Shown one piece after another: positions 8,051 to 15,839 of a DNA stretch of 47,433 bases. The notes under the pieces are model-generated. The model searched no databases and was not told where the DNA came from. It saw only the letters and a program-made list of their open reading frames with translations. Source of the stretch: Mycobacterium sherrisii (GTDB lineage Bacteria > Actinomycetota > Actinomycetes > Mycobacteriales > Mycobacteriaceae); NCBI RefSeq assembly GCF_002102355.1, contig NZ_LQPT01000117.1, positions 1-47,433 on the forward strand, read 5' to 3'. Positions within the stretch are counted from its first letter, which is position 1. Every line of letters starts with the position of its first letter. The translations under genes were made by a program, and so were the position numbers.

Positions 8051-9244
8051 ATGGATTTCGCGATGCTTCCACCCGAGGTCAATTCCGGTCGCATTTACGC
8101 CGGTCCGGGATCGGCGCCGTTGACGGCTGTGGCCGCGGCCTGGGACGGCCTCGCAGACGATCTCTACTCCGCGGCCAACGCTGATCGCGCCGTCATTTCC
8201 GAGCTGACCAATCAAGTTTGGTCGGGACCGGCCGCGACAGCGATGGCCACCGCGGCGGCACCATTTGTGGAGTGGACCGTCGCGACCGCGGCGCAGGCCC
8301 AGCAGGCCGCCATTCAAGCCAGGGTTGCCGCGGCGGCCTTTGACACGGCTTTCGCGATGACGGTGCCCCCGCCGGTCATCACCGCCAACCGCAGCCTGCT
8401 GCAGGAGTTGATCGCGACGAACGTATTGGGCCAAAACTTCCCGTTGATCGCCGCCACAGAGGTTGATTACGCCGAGATGTGGGCACAAGACGCCACCGCG
8501 ATGTACAGCTATGCCGCCGCTTCGGCAGCCGCCTCGACGTTGACACCGTTCACGGCGCCCGAGCCGGTCACCAAACCGGCCGGCCTGGCCGCACAAGTCG
8601 GCGCACTCGCCCAAGCTACTGGCACCCCCGCGGGCGCCGCCAGCACTCAGAACGTCCTTTCGGCGATGTCGCGCCTGCTCACCGAAGTACCACTCGCCCT
8701 GCAACAACTCGCCCAAGGCGGCGCACCGGAGGCCTCGGGTGCCGGCGGTCCGCTGTCCAGCCTGCTGTCAGCATCGCCGCTGCAATACCTGAGCTTGTTG
8801 ACGCCCTACAGCGCGACCATCGCGACCACCAGGCTGGGCATCCAAGCGGCGGCGTTCACCAAAGCCAGCGCAGTCGCTGTCCCCGGTGCTGCCCGGACCG
8901 TCGGGTTAACCGGCCCGGCAACACAATCCGATCTATCGAGACCGGCCACCGACAGCGCCGCCACGCCAGTCAGCGCGCAGGTGGGCCGCGCCGCCCTGGC
9001 GGGCGGTCTCAGCGTGCCTCCGACCTGGGCCACCTCGGTCCCGGCGGATCAAGTGCGGCCGACCCGGAGCGCTACCACCCTGACCAGCGCTGCCAGTCCC
9101 CTTAGCGCGGCCCCCAGCCCCACCGGGGTGATCAGCGACATGAGCATGGCCCCCGTGCTCCGATCAGCAGCCGGGAGCAACTCGTTGGCCCGGCGCGCTC
9201 GCGCTCGCACCACGGTGATGGTCCACTACCCCTCGGGGGGCTGA
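8051..9244 (+). CDS. PPE family protein, SVP subgroup
   Basis: The 397-residue PPE protein begins MDFAMLPPEVNSGRIYAGPG at ATG 8051. The PPE domain includes the WSGPAATAMATAAAPF turn and TVPPPVITANRSLLQELIAT, then [20 protein letters not shown]. The SVP motif is present (GGLSVPPTWATSVP), and the short basic C-terminus reads RRARARTTVMVHYPSGG. Its sequence and tail resemble the PPE at 3549, so the two are probably a diverged duplicate pair. No PE partner is adjacent. The frame continues upstream to 7316, but that part is antisense to lysR and is not PPE-like. Confidence 0.93.
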   Translation: MDFAMLPPEVNSGRIYAGPGSAPLTAVAAAWDGLADDLYSAANADRAVISELTNQVWSGPAATAMATAAAPFVEWTVATAAQAQQAAIQARVAAAAFDTAFAMTVPPPVITANRSLLQELIATNVLGQNFPLIAATEVDYAEMWAQDATAMYSYAAASAAASTLTPFTAPEPVTKPAGLAAQVGALAQATGTPAGAASTQNVLSAMSRLLTEVPLALQQLAQGGAPEASGAGGPLSSLLSASPLQYLSLLTPYSATIATTRLGIQAAAFTKASAVAVPGAARTVGLTGPATQSDLSRPATDSAATPVSAQVGRAALAGGLSVPPTWATSVPADQVRPTRSATTLTSAASPLSAAPSPTGVISDMSMAPVLRSAAGSNSLARRARARTTVMVHYPSGG

Positions 9245-9485
9245 CACCCACCACGCTGATCTGCTGTCGTATCGCAGAGCAAATTCCACTAGTGCAGCAA
9301 GACGCCAACTCGGGCGTGCGCTCGCGCTCCTGTTGGTCGTACGAATGCCATTGCCGGAGGCGCTAATTCACGCCGGGCAGCGGCGGGGAGCCGCTGTCGG
9401 ACACGCACCGCCACAAAGAAGATTTGTGGGTGCACAACAACGAGCCTGCTACCCAGACGAGCCGCCGCGGCGAACTATCAGTCGT

Positions 9486-9839
9486 ATGATCCGTCAAGCC
9501 GAGAACAAGGTCGACTGCCGCTTTATCCTCGCCAATGAGCGAACCTTCCTTGCCTGGCAGCGCACGGCGCTGGGTTTGTTGGCCGCGACGGTGGCGCTGT
9601 TGCAACTCGTTCCCGGGCATGCGGTCCACGGGATGCAATATCTCGTGGCACCCGTGTTGGGGACGCTCGCTGTGGTCAGCGCAGGCGCCGGCCTGGTGCG
9701 GTGGCGGCGCGTCGATCGCGCCATTCGGTGTGCCGAGGGGCTACCGCACCATCGCATCCCAGCCTTGCTGGCAAGTGGTCTGGTCCTGCTCGGGCTTGTT
9801 GTCTTGACTCTGGCGGTTATCGCGGCGGTGGACGGCTGA
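9486..9839 (+). CDS. DUF202 (YidH-type) membrane protein
   Basis: The 117-residue protein from ATG 9486 has the DUF202 hallmark near its N-terminus: DCRFILANERTFLAWQRTAL (N-E-R-T-x-L-A-W-x-R-T). Three membrane helices follow, at about residues 26-46 (LGLLAATVALLQLVP), 52-75 (LVAPVLGTLAVVSAGAGLVR) and 92-115 (LLASGLVLLGLVVLTLAVIA). DUF202 proteins are small integral membrane proteins of unknown function. The frame extends to 9333, but that extension lacks family features. It stands alone, about 240 bp downstream of the PPE gene and 166 bp before the response regulator. Confidence 0.85.
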   Translation: MIRQAENKVDCRFILANERTFLAWQRTALGLLAATVALLQLVPGHAVHGMQYLVAPVLGTLAVVSAGAGLVRWRRVDRAIRCAEGLPHHRIPALLASGLVLLGLVVLTLAVIAAVDG

Positions 9840-10005
9840 CCAGCTCGCGGCGGGGGGAGTCGCTGAGGTCACCGTGACCGGATCCCGGGGCGGCGGTCGA
9901 TGCTCATAACATCGTCACATAGCGACAGTCGGCCCGGCATACCTGCTAGCTGCAATTACCTCGATGCTGCCGGGTAGCGTCAGGCGCGAAAGGAGCGCTG
10001 TCTAG

Positions 10006-10671
10006 GTGCAGCCAGAGCAGTCCAACTTGCGGGTCATCGTCGCCGACGACGACGTGCTATTGCGGGAAGGCGTGGCTAGCCTCCTGGCCAGCGCCGGTTA
10101 CCGCGTCGTCGGTCGGGTCGGGGAGGCCAGCAGCCTTATCGAACTCGTCCGGGCCGAAAAACCCGATCTGGCGATCGTAGACATCCGGATGCCGCCCACC
10201 TACGCCGCCGACGGCCTGGAAGCCGCGATGACCATCCGGGAAGAGCACCCGGCGGTGGGGCTGGTCATCCTTTCGGCACACGTCGACGTCGAACAGGCGA
10301 TGCAACTCCTGGCCAGCGGCCGCAGTGTGGGCTATCTGCTGAAAACCCGAGTAACAGATGTCGGCGAATTTCTCGACACGGTTGCCCGCATTGCCGACGG
10401 TGCGTGTGTGGTCGACCCCGCCCTGGTCCAGGAACTGGTGGACGCGCGCAAGCACAACGACCCCCTGGCGGTGCTCAGCCCGCGGGAAAAGGACGTGCTT
10501 GCCCTCATGGCGGAGGGACGCTCGAATGTCGGCATCGCCCGTCGGCTGTGGGTGACCGAGGGCACTGTCGAAAAACATGTTCGCAGCATCATGGGCAAGC
10601 TGGACCTCTACGAAACCCCCGACGATCACCGACGCGTTCGTGCCGTAATCACCTTCCTTGAAGCACGCTGA
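10006..10671 (+). CDS. NarL/LuxR-type two-component response regulator
   Basis: The 221-residue protein starts at GTG 10006 after an AAAGGAG box (9989-9995). The receiver domain (residues ~8-125) has the acidic cluster D14-D16 (VIVADDDVLLREG), the phospho-acceptor D59 in DLAIVDIRMPP, and the switch lysine in GYLLKTR. The C-terminal LuxR HTH spans about residues 158-205 (LSPREKDVLALMAEGRSNVG, then VTEGTVEKHVRSIMGKL). It is followed 24 bp later by a histidine kinase gene that is probably co-transcribed and its partner. Target genes are unknown; the adjacent DUF202 gene is a possible one. Confidence 0.93.
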   Translation: MQPEQSNLRVIVADDDVLLREGVASLLASAGYRVVGRVGEASSLIELVRAEKPDLAIVDIRMPPTYAADGLEAAMTIREEHPAVGLVILSAHVDVEQAMQLLASGRSVGYLLKTRVTDVGEFLDTVARIADGACVVDPALVQELVDARKHNDPLAVLSPREKDVLALMAEGRSNVGIARRLWVTEGTVEKHVRSIMGKLDLYETPDDHRRVRAVITFLEAR

Positions 10672-10695
10672 TCGGTCAGGGGGTGAGCGGCGACA

Positions 10696-12261
10696 GTGAC
10701 GAAAACTGAGCATCGGTCCGCGGACCGGTTGGGGGCCGTGCTGCTATCGGGGGAACCATCGCGTGCCCTGGTAGGGCTCGTGACGGCAGTCGGGTGCATT
10801 GCGGCGGAGACAGCGGTGATGCTGCTCCTCAAACTGCTCGTCCCCGGCAATGCCTTCGGCGTGCTCTACCTGATCGGCGTCCTGATCGTCGCCTCACGCT
10901 GGGGCCCGGGGCTGGCGGTCCTGACGGCCCTGCTGAGCGCCATCGCTTACAACTACTTCCGGAGCTCGCCGGACTACGGCATGGCGCTGACCCAGCCGCA
11001 GTCCTGGGCGGTGCTGTGCGTCTTCGTGGTGGTCGGGCTCGTGGCGCAAAGCTTGGCGCGCACCGCGCGAGTGCGCGCGGCCGCCGCAGAAGAACGCAGA
11101 CAGGAAGCCGAGACGAGTCGCGAAGCGCTTCGGGTGCTGGCCGAACAACAAGCGGCGCTGCGCCGGGTCGCGACTCTGGTGGCCAGTGGGGTTCCCGCCG
11201 CCGAGGTGTTCCCGGCCGTCACCCGCGAGCTGGCCAGATCACTCGGTGTTGCCAACGCAGCCCTGTGGCATTACGAAACCGACGGCACCGCAACACTCCT
11301 CGCAGCCTGCAATGATCCCGAGCAAAGCGAACAGATGCCCATCGGAACCAGCTGGCGAGTGGAGGGTCAGAACATCGCCGCCATGGTCGCCGCTTCCGGT
11401 CAACCCGCCCGGATGGACAGTCATGAAAGAGCCCTCGGTGACGTGGCGGCGCTCATCCGCCGCCTCGGGTTACGCGGCGGCGCTGGGGCGCCGATCATGG
11501 TGCAGGGCCGGTTGTGGGGTGTTGCCGTTGTCGGCTCCGGCCCGGCTGAGGTCCTGCCACGAGACGCTGAGCAGCGGGTCGGTGAGTTCACCGAACTCGT
11601 CGCGACCGCCATAGCCAATGCCGAAGCCCGTGCGGCACTGGGCGCCTCTCGCGCGCGCATTGTTACAGCGGCCGATCAAGCCCGACGCCGCATCGAGCGG
11701 GACCTGCACGACGGAGCGCAGCAGCGGCTGATATCGCTGACACTTCAGCTCCGCTCCATCGAAGCCGAAATCCCATCCGAACTCGGTTGTGTCAAGCACA
11801 AGATCGCCGATGCTGTGGCCGGTCTGGTCGAAGCGTCGAACGACCTGCGAGAGCTTGCCCGGGGCATCCATCCGGCGATCCTGTCCAGAGGCGGTCTGGG
11901 TCCGGCGTTGAAGGTGCTCGCACGGCGCAGCACCGTTCCGGTCACACTTGCGCTAGACCTGCAGGGGAACATCTCGGAGTCGGCCGGGGTCGCGGCGTAT
12001 TACGTTGTGGCCGAGGCAATCACCAACGCCGTCCGGCACGCGCGCGGCACGGGGATCGACGTCGACGCCGGCATCGACGGGGCGGACCTGGTGCTTTCGA
12101 TACGCGATGACGGCGTCGGGGGAGCTGACAGCCGAAAGGGGTCCGGGCTGATCGGGTTGATCGACCGAGTGGAAGCCCTCGGCGGCAACTTGCAGATCGT
12201 CAGCCCGCCCGGCGGAGGCACCATAGTGCACGTGTCAATTCCCACCGGCACGTCGGAGTGA
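10696..12261 (+). CDS. Sensor histidine kinase, DUF4118-GAF-HisKA_3-HATPase
   Basis: The 521-residue protein starts at GTG 10696. Hydrophobic segments near residues 18-120 form a DUF4118-type membrane sensor (LYLIGVLIVASRWGPGLAVL, LCVFVVVGLVAQSLA). A coiled linker (AAAEERRQEAETSREALRVL) leads to a GAF domain at ~155-310. The HisKA_3 dimerisation domain carries the phospho-acceptor H338 (ERDLHDGAQQRLISLTLQLR). The ATPase has its N-box at N444 (EAITNAVRHA), G1 box at 471-475 (DDGVG) and G2 box near the end (GSGLIGLIDRVEALGG). This is the kinase architecture that partners NarL-type regulators and belongs with the gene at 10006. The signal sensed is unknown. Confidence 0.92.
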   Translation: MTKTEHRSADRLGAVLLSGEPSRALVGLVTAVGCIAAETAVMLLLKLLVPGNAFGVLYLIGVLIVASRWGPGLAVLTALLSAIAYNYFRSSPDYGMALTQPQSWAVLCVFVVVGLVAQSLARTARVRAAAAEERRQEAETSREALRVLAEQQAALRRVATLVASGVPAAEVFPAVTRELARSLGVANAALWHYETDGTATLLAACNDPEQSEQMPIGTSWRVEGQNIAAMVAASGQPARMDSHERALGDVAALIRRLGLRGGAGAPIMVQGRLWGVAVVGSGPAEVLPRDAEQRVGEFTELVATAIANAEARAALGASRARIVTAADQARRRIERDLHDGAQQRLISLTLQLRSIEAEIPSELGCVKHKIADAVAGLVEASNDLRELARGIHPAILSRGGLGPALKVLARRSTVPVTLALDLQGNISESAGVAAYYVVAEAITNAVRHARGTGIDVDAGIDGADLVLSIRDDGVGGADSRKGSGLIGLIDRVEALGGNLQIVSPPGGGTIVHVSIPTGTSE

Positions 12262-12702
12262 AGACACGACACGGAGATAACACCGGCGGCGCCCGTGAAT
12301 GGCGTTGTTTGGTCGAATAGCGCTTCTCGTTACGAATTTCACGATGCGAAATAAAAATTTCTCAAGTGAATTTCATATAACGAAATAGCTAACACTGGAT
12401 GTACGATCTCAATATGCCGTTGGCTGACGGCAGCCCGATGGCTGCCCGCATCGTCATACCGCTGGAATGTATTGGGATGCACGAGATTTGCCTCGACCAC
12501 CATTCCCGCTTGGTTGGCGGCATCGGCGTCTTCGTGGGCGACGCCTATTACCGATGTCTCCTTAAAGAGACGGATCCGCCCGTCGCGTGGAGGCGTTTCT
12601 ACGTGGCGCGGCCAAATGACAGCCGCAGGCGATTGCACCTGGGGCATAGGTGATTATTCGAAGTCCGTTCGGGACGGGCTCTTGCAGAATGGAAGTCCAC
12701 TC
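12262..12702. other. AT-rich intergenic region with imperfect inverted repeat
   Basis: No gene is called here. An 84-codon frame at 12399-12653 has no recognisable motif and no good ribosome-binding site. From about 12310 to 12400 the base composition is far more AT-rich than anywhere nearby. This stretch holds an imperfect inverted repeat (left arm CGTTACGAATTTCAC at 12328-12342, right arm GTGAATTTCATATAACG at 12366-12382) and three spaced copies of AATTTC. It lies between the kinase and the secreted DUF732 protein and is the best candidate for their transcriptional signals. Confidence 0.5.
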
Positions 12703-13536
12703 ATGTTCACCGGCATTCCCAGATTGACTGACATGAGAAGCCTCGTCGGCATTCCGGCGGCCGCCATGGTGTTGCTAAGCGGGCCCGCCCTGTTGGGCGG
12801 CGGCGTGGCAGCGGCCGACCCCAACGCCGACCACCACTTTCTTGACCTGCTCGCCGATCAGGGCATCCCCGCCATGGAGGGCGTGCCCAGCCTCGTCGAG
12901 ACGGCCCACCAGGTGTGTCACGCGCTGGACGCCGGCACGCCGGCGCATCACGTCGTGGACGCGTTGGTCCACTACGCGGTGACCAACGATCCGAGTCAGC
13001 GCGAAATCGCGCCTGGCCGACTTGCTCGCACCGAAGCGCGGTTCGTCATCGCATCGGTGGGCGCCTACTGCCCGCACAACCAGAGCAAGCTGAACAGCCT
13101 CGTCACCCGCGCCGACCACCCCAGCGCGGGATGGGTCGTGCCTACCGACCCGCGGGCCACCGAAATCCGCCTGGTGGGCTTGTGCGCCGATGACGTGGCG
13201 CTCGCGTCGCTGGTGGGCGCGATGCCCCCCGCCGGGATCGCCGAGCCGAAGCCGCCGAACCTTCCGGAGCCGCCATCGGTGGCGCATCTCGAGGCGCCGC
13301 CTGCGGCGGTGAAACCGCCCCGGGCACAGCAGCCGCCGCGGCCGCAACAGGAGCCGCCGCGGCCACAGCAGATCCCGGCCCCGGCGCAGGCACCCGCCCC
13401 TGGCCCGGCGCAGGCGGCCCCACCGGGTGAGCGGCCACCGGCGCCGCCCGAACAGCTGACGCCGCCACCCGCCCCCGCACCGCCACCCCCGAGCACGCCA
13501 CCCAAGGCGCCCGGCTACGTCAAGCTGGCACCCTGA
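12703..13536 (+). CDS. Secreted DUF732 protein with proline-rich tail
   Basis: The 277-residue product from ATG 12703 has a GGAAG ribosome-binding site at 12691. A second ATG at 12733 lacks one. A Sec-type signal peptide (RSLVGIPAAAMVLLSGPALL, cleavage after AAA in GVAAADP) leads into a DUF732-type domain at about residues 40-180, with paired cysteines (ETAHQVCHALDAG, then FVIASVGAYCPHN). This fold is repeated in many small exported mycobacterial proteins of unknown role. The last ~90 residues are Pro/Ala/Gln-rich (PPRAQQPPRPQQEPPRPQQI) and likely unstructured, possibly spanning the cell wall. It stands alone on its strand between intergenic DNA and the epoxide hydrolase gene. Confidence 0.8.
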   Translation: MFTGIPRLTDMRSLVGIPAAAMVLLSGPALLGGGVAAADPNADHHFLDLLADQGIPAMEGVPSLVETAHQVCHALDAGTPAHHVVDALVHYAVTNDPSQREIAPGRLARTEARFVIASVGAYCPHNQSKLNSLVTRADHPSAGWVVPTDPRATEIRLVGLCADDVALASLVGAMPPAGIAEPKPPNLPEPPSVAHLEAPPAAVKPPRAQQPPRPQQEPPRPQQIPAPAQAPAPGPAQAAPPGERPPAPPEQLTPPPAPAPPPPSTPPKAPGYVKLAP

Positions 13537-13595
13537 CCCGGGCACCACGACGGGGCGGATGACGGCCGATTCGTCCTCGGCGGCACTATGAATGC

Positions 13596-14720
13596 GTGCA
13601 GGAATCCGTGAAGCCGTTTCGAATCGACGTCCCCGATGATGTGCTCGACGATTTGCGGTCGCGCCTCGCGCGCACCCGATGGCCCGAGGCCGAAACCGTC
13701 GACGACTGGAGCCAGGGCATCCCGCTGGCGTACACCCGCGAGCTGGCCGATTACTGGGCCAACCGGTACGACTGGCGATCCCGTGAAGCCGCGCTGAACC
13801 GCTTCGACCAGTTCATCACCGACATCGACGGGTTGGACATCCATTTCATCCACCAACGATCCCCGCACCCGGACGCCTTCCCGCTGGTGATCACGCACGG
13901 CTGGCCCGGGTCAATCGTGGAGTTCCACAAGGTAATCGAGCCCTTGACAAATCCGGCATCCGGACGCGCGCAGGACGCCTTCCACGTCGTGTGCCCGTCG
14001 TTGCCGGGCTACGGCTTCTCCGGCAAGCCCGGCCGCACCGGCTGGGGAGTGGAGAAGACCGCCGAGGCCTGGGATCAGCTCATGGTGCGGCTCGGCTACG
14101 ACCGCTACGGCGCGCAGGGCGGTGACTGGGGTGCGGCGGTCACCACCCAGATCGGCCGAAATGTCGGTCACTGCAAGGGTATTCATCTGAACATGCCCAT
14201 CGGCTTGCCCGGCGGCCTGGACAACCCGACCGAACAGGAAAAGGCCGCCCTGGCCGCGATGGCCAACCACCGCAAGTGGGGCACCGGCTATTCCAAGCAG
14301 CAGTCCACCCGCCCCCAGACCCTCGGCTACGGCCTGGCCGATTCACCGGTGGGTCAGCTCGCCTGGATTGTCGAAAAGTTCTGGGACTGGGCCGATTGCG
14401 ACGGACACCCCGAGAACGCGATCAGCAGGGACGAGCTGCTGGACAACGTCATGGTGTATTGGATCACCAACACGGCGGCATCGTCGGCGCGCATGTACTG
14501 GGAGAGCTTCCACGTCTGGGGTGGCGGCGGCCGAGTCGAATTGCCCACCGGCGTAGCAGCTTTCCCCGGCGAGCTGTTGAAGTCGCCACGGTCGTGGTGC
14601 GAGCCCGGCTACAACATCACGCACTGGACGGACATGCCGCGCGGCGGACATTTCGCCGCATTCGAGCAGCCCGAGTTGTTCGTCGAGGACGTGCGCGCGT
14701 TCTTCGCCACCATCCGCTGA
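13596..14720 (+). CDS. Epoxide hydrolase with N-terminal EHN domain
   Basis: The 374-residue protein starts at GTG 13596. Residues ~4-110 form the epoxide-hydrolase N-terminal (EHN) domain (FRIDVPDDVLDDLRSRLART, then RYDWRSREAALNRFDQFITD). An alpha/beta-hydrolase core follows with the oxyanion H-G-W-P motif (ITHGWPGSIVEFHKVIEPL), nucleophile D177 in GGDWG, a candidate lid tyrosine (ARMYWESFHVWG) and catalytic H352 in RGGHFAAFEQP. This is the microsomal/juvenile-hormone type of epoxide hydrolase, which opens epoxides to diols through an Asp-ester intermediate. It is expected to be cytoplasmic or membrane-associated. Its physiological substrate cannot be told from sequence. Confidence 0.92.
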   Translation: MQESVKPFRIDVPDDVLDDLRSRLARTRWPEAETVDDWSQGIPLAYTRELADYWANRYDWRSREAALNRFDQFITDIDGLDIHFIHQRSPHPDAFPLVITHGWPGSIVEFHKVIEPLTNPASGRAQDAFHVVCPSLPGYGFSGKPGRTGWGVEKTAEAWDQLMVRLGYDRYGAQGGDWGAAVTTQIGRNVGHCKGIHLNMPIGLPGGLDNPTEQEKAALAAMANHRKWGTGYSKQQSTRPQTLGYGLADSPVGQLAWIVEKFWDWADCDGHPENAISRDELLDNVMVYWITNTAASSARMYWESFHVWGGGGRVELPTGVAAFPGELLKSPRSWCEPGYNITHWTDMPRGGHFAAFEQPELFVEDVRAFFATIR

Positions 14721-14724
14721 GCGG

Positions 14725-15119
14725 TTAGCTCGGCGGGGCGAAGAACTCCAGCGCGATGCCGTCGGGATCGCGGAAACTCAGTCCCGAGCCGTACGGCTCG
14801 TCGACGATGCCGCCGTGCGCGATGCCCAATTCGTCGAGCCGGGTGACCCAGCTCTCCAACTCGGCGCGGTCCGCGCAGCCGAAGCCGAGTGGTCCAAGCC
14901 GACGCGGTACTCGCTGAATTTCTCGTCCGGCGCCGGCTGGTCGTGCTGATGGATGCCGAAGATCGTGCCACCGTCGAGCAGCCACACCTGGTGCCGGAAG
15001 CCGGCATTGGTGTGTTCGTCGAAGGCCGGATCGGCGCCGAGGAGATTGCGATACCAGGGACCGCTGACGCCGAGGTCGCGCACCGTCACCGCAACATGGT
15101 TGAGAGCAGGGAAAGGCAT
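14725..15119 (-). pseudogene. VOC (glyoxalase/bleomycin-resistance) family protein, frameshifted
   Basis: From ATG 15119 the sequence reads a VOC N-terminal half (MPFPALNHVAVTVRDLGVSG, then NAGFRHQVWLLDGGTIFGIH) up to FSEYRVGLDH. The matching second half (LGFGCADRAELESWVTRLDE, then GLSFRDPDGIALEFFAPPS) is in another frame and ends at 14725. Adding one base near 14889-14890, where CACTCGG probably was CACCTCGG, restores a single 131-residue protein with both beta-alpha-beta modules and metal-ligand-type positions (H in LNHVAV, E in ALEFF). It may be a real inactivation or an assembly error in a C run. Confidence 0.75.
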
Positions 15120-15160
15120 GCGCCTACGGTAGTCGTCCGGGGGTCCGAGGCAGTGATCCA

Positions 15161-15670
15161 CTACACGATTCGGCGACCGCGGCGGGCCCGGAATCGCATG
15201 TCCCACAAATAAATTTGGTAGCCGAAGAGCCAGGCGCGGTGTGGAATGAGCTGGTCGGCCAGTCGTAGCGTGGACAACAGCCACTCGAATCGGCGTTGCT
15301 GAGCCCGCGACCAGTCCAGCCGCATCAGCGCCCGAAATTCCGGTGCCAGAAAGCCCGTCGTCGCAAACAGGTTGAGCGGACCAGCCAGCGCGCGCAACGG
15401 CCACGGCAGAAACGCCAGGGCGGCCACCCCGCGTTGTAGGACACCGGGGCTGGACGGGGCGGACCGGACCTGGCGATGCGCGACGGCGACGGCCTCGCGG
15501 ATCAACTTGCGGTCCGCCGCGGTGCCGATGGTCGCCACCGCGAGGTAGGTGCCGGTGGTGCGGGCCCGCTGGAACGGGTGCTGGTAGACGTTGCCGCTGT
15601 CCACCGGGCTTTCCAGCACGCCGTAGCCAACGCCATGGGTTTCGAGTATGACTGCGAATAACGCGCCCGA
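15161..15670 (-). pseudogene. MpaB/DUF2236-family oxygenase remnant
   Basis: The frame opens just inside an in-frame stop near 15672, without a proper start. It carries a conserved stretch ([20 protein letters not shown], then [20 protein letters not shown] and [16 protein letters not shown]) and jumps directly to the family's C-terminal part ([20 protein letters not shown], then [20 protein letters not shown]). From memory, intact relatives have about 80-100 more residues between these blocks and a longer N-terminus, so this copy has lost its 5' end and has an internal deletion (junction near [11 protein letters not shown]). MpaB-type proteins are haem oxygenases related to latex-clearing protein. 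This remnant is probably inactive. Confidence 0.7.
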
Positions 15671-15708
15671 ACGTTAGTTGCGCGGAAAAAGTGGGCAGAC
15701 GCAGATGC

Positions 15709-15801
15709 ATGGGCACACTCGATACCTCCGTACTGCTGTGGTGGGTGCTGGGGACCATCGCCGTCGTGGCCGCGGTGCTGATCGTGGTGTCGCTGGCCTA
15801 G
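15709..15801 (+). CDS. Possible 30-residue single-helix membrane peptide
   Basis: ATG 15709 opens a 30-codon frame. It encodes a short polar start (MGTLDTSVLLWW) and then one continuous hydrophobic helix (VLGTIAVVAAVLIVVSLA), with the stop at 15799-15801. It lies 38 bp upstream of cobD on the same strand. The hydrophobic composition is unlike a random GC-rich frame, which tends to be Arg/Pro/Ala-rich. There is no clear ribosome-binding site; the upstream AGACGCAG is weak. If real, it is a small transmembrane protein of unknown role, perhaps translated before cobD. Confidence 0.45.
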   Translation: MGTLDTSVLLWWVLGTIAVVAAVLIVVSLA

Positions 15802-15839
15802 CGGGACCGGCGTCCGCGCGCATGTGAGACGCTGCCGAG

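Noticed and set aside
12399-12653. 84-codon frame with some protein-like character
   Set aside because: No ribosome-binding site, no relatives recognised, and competing frames on both strands. It was kept only as an intergenic remark.
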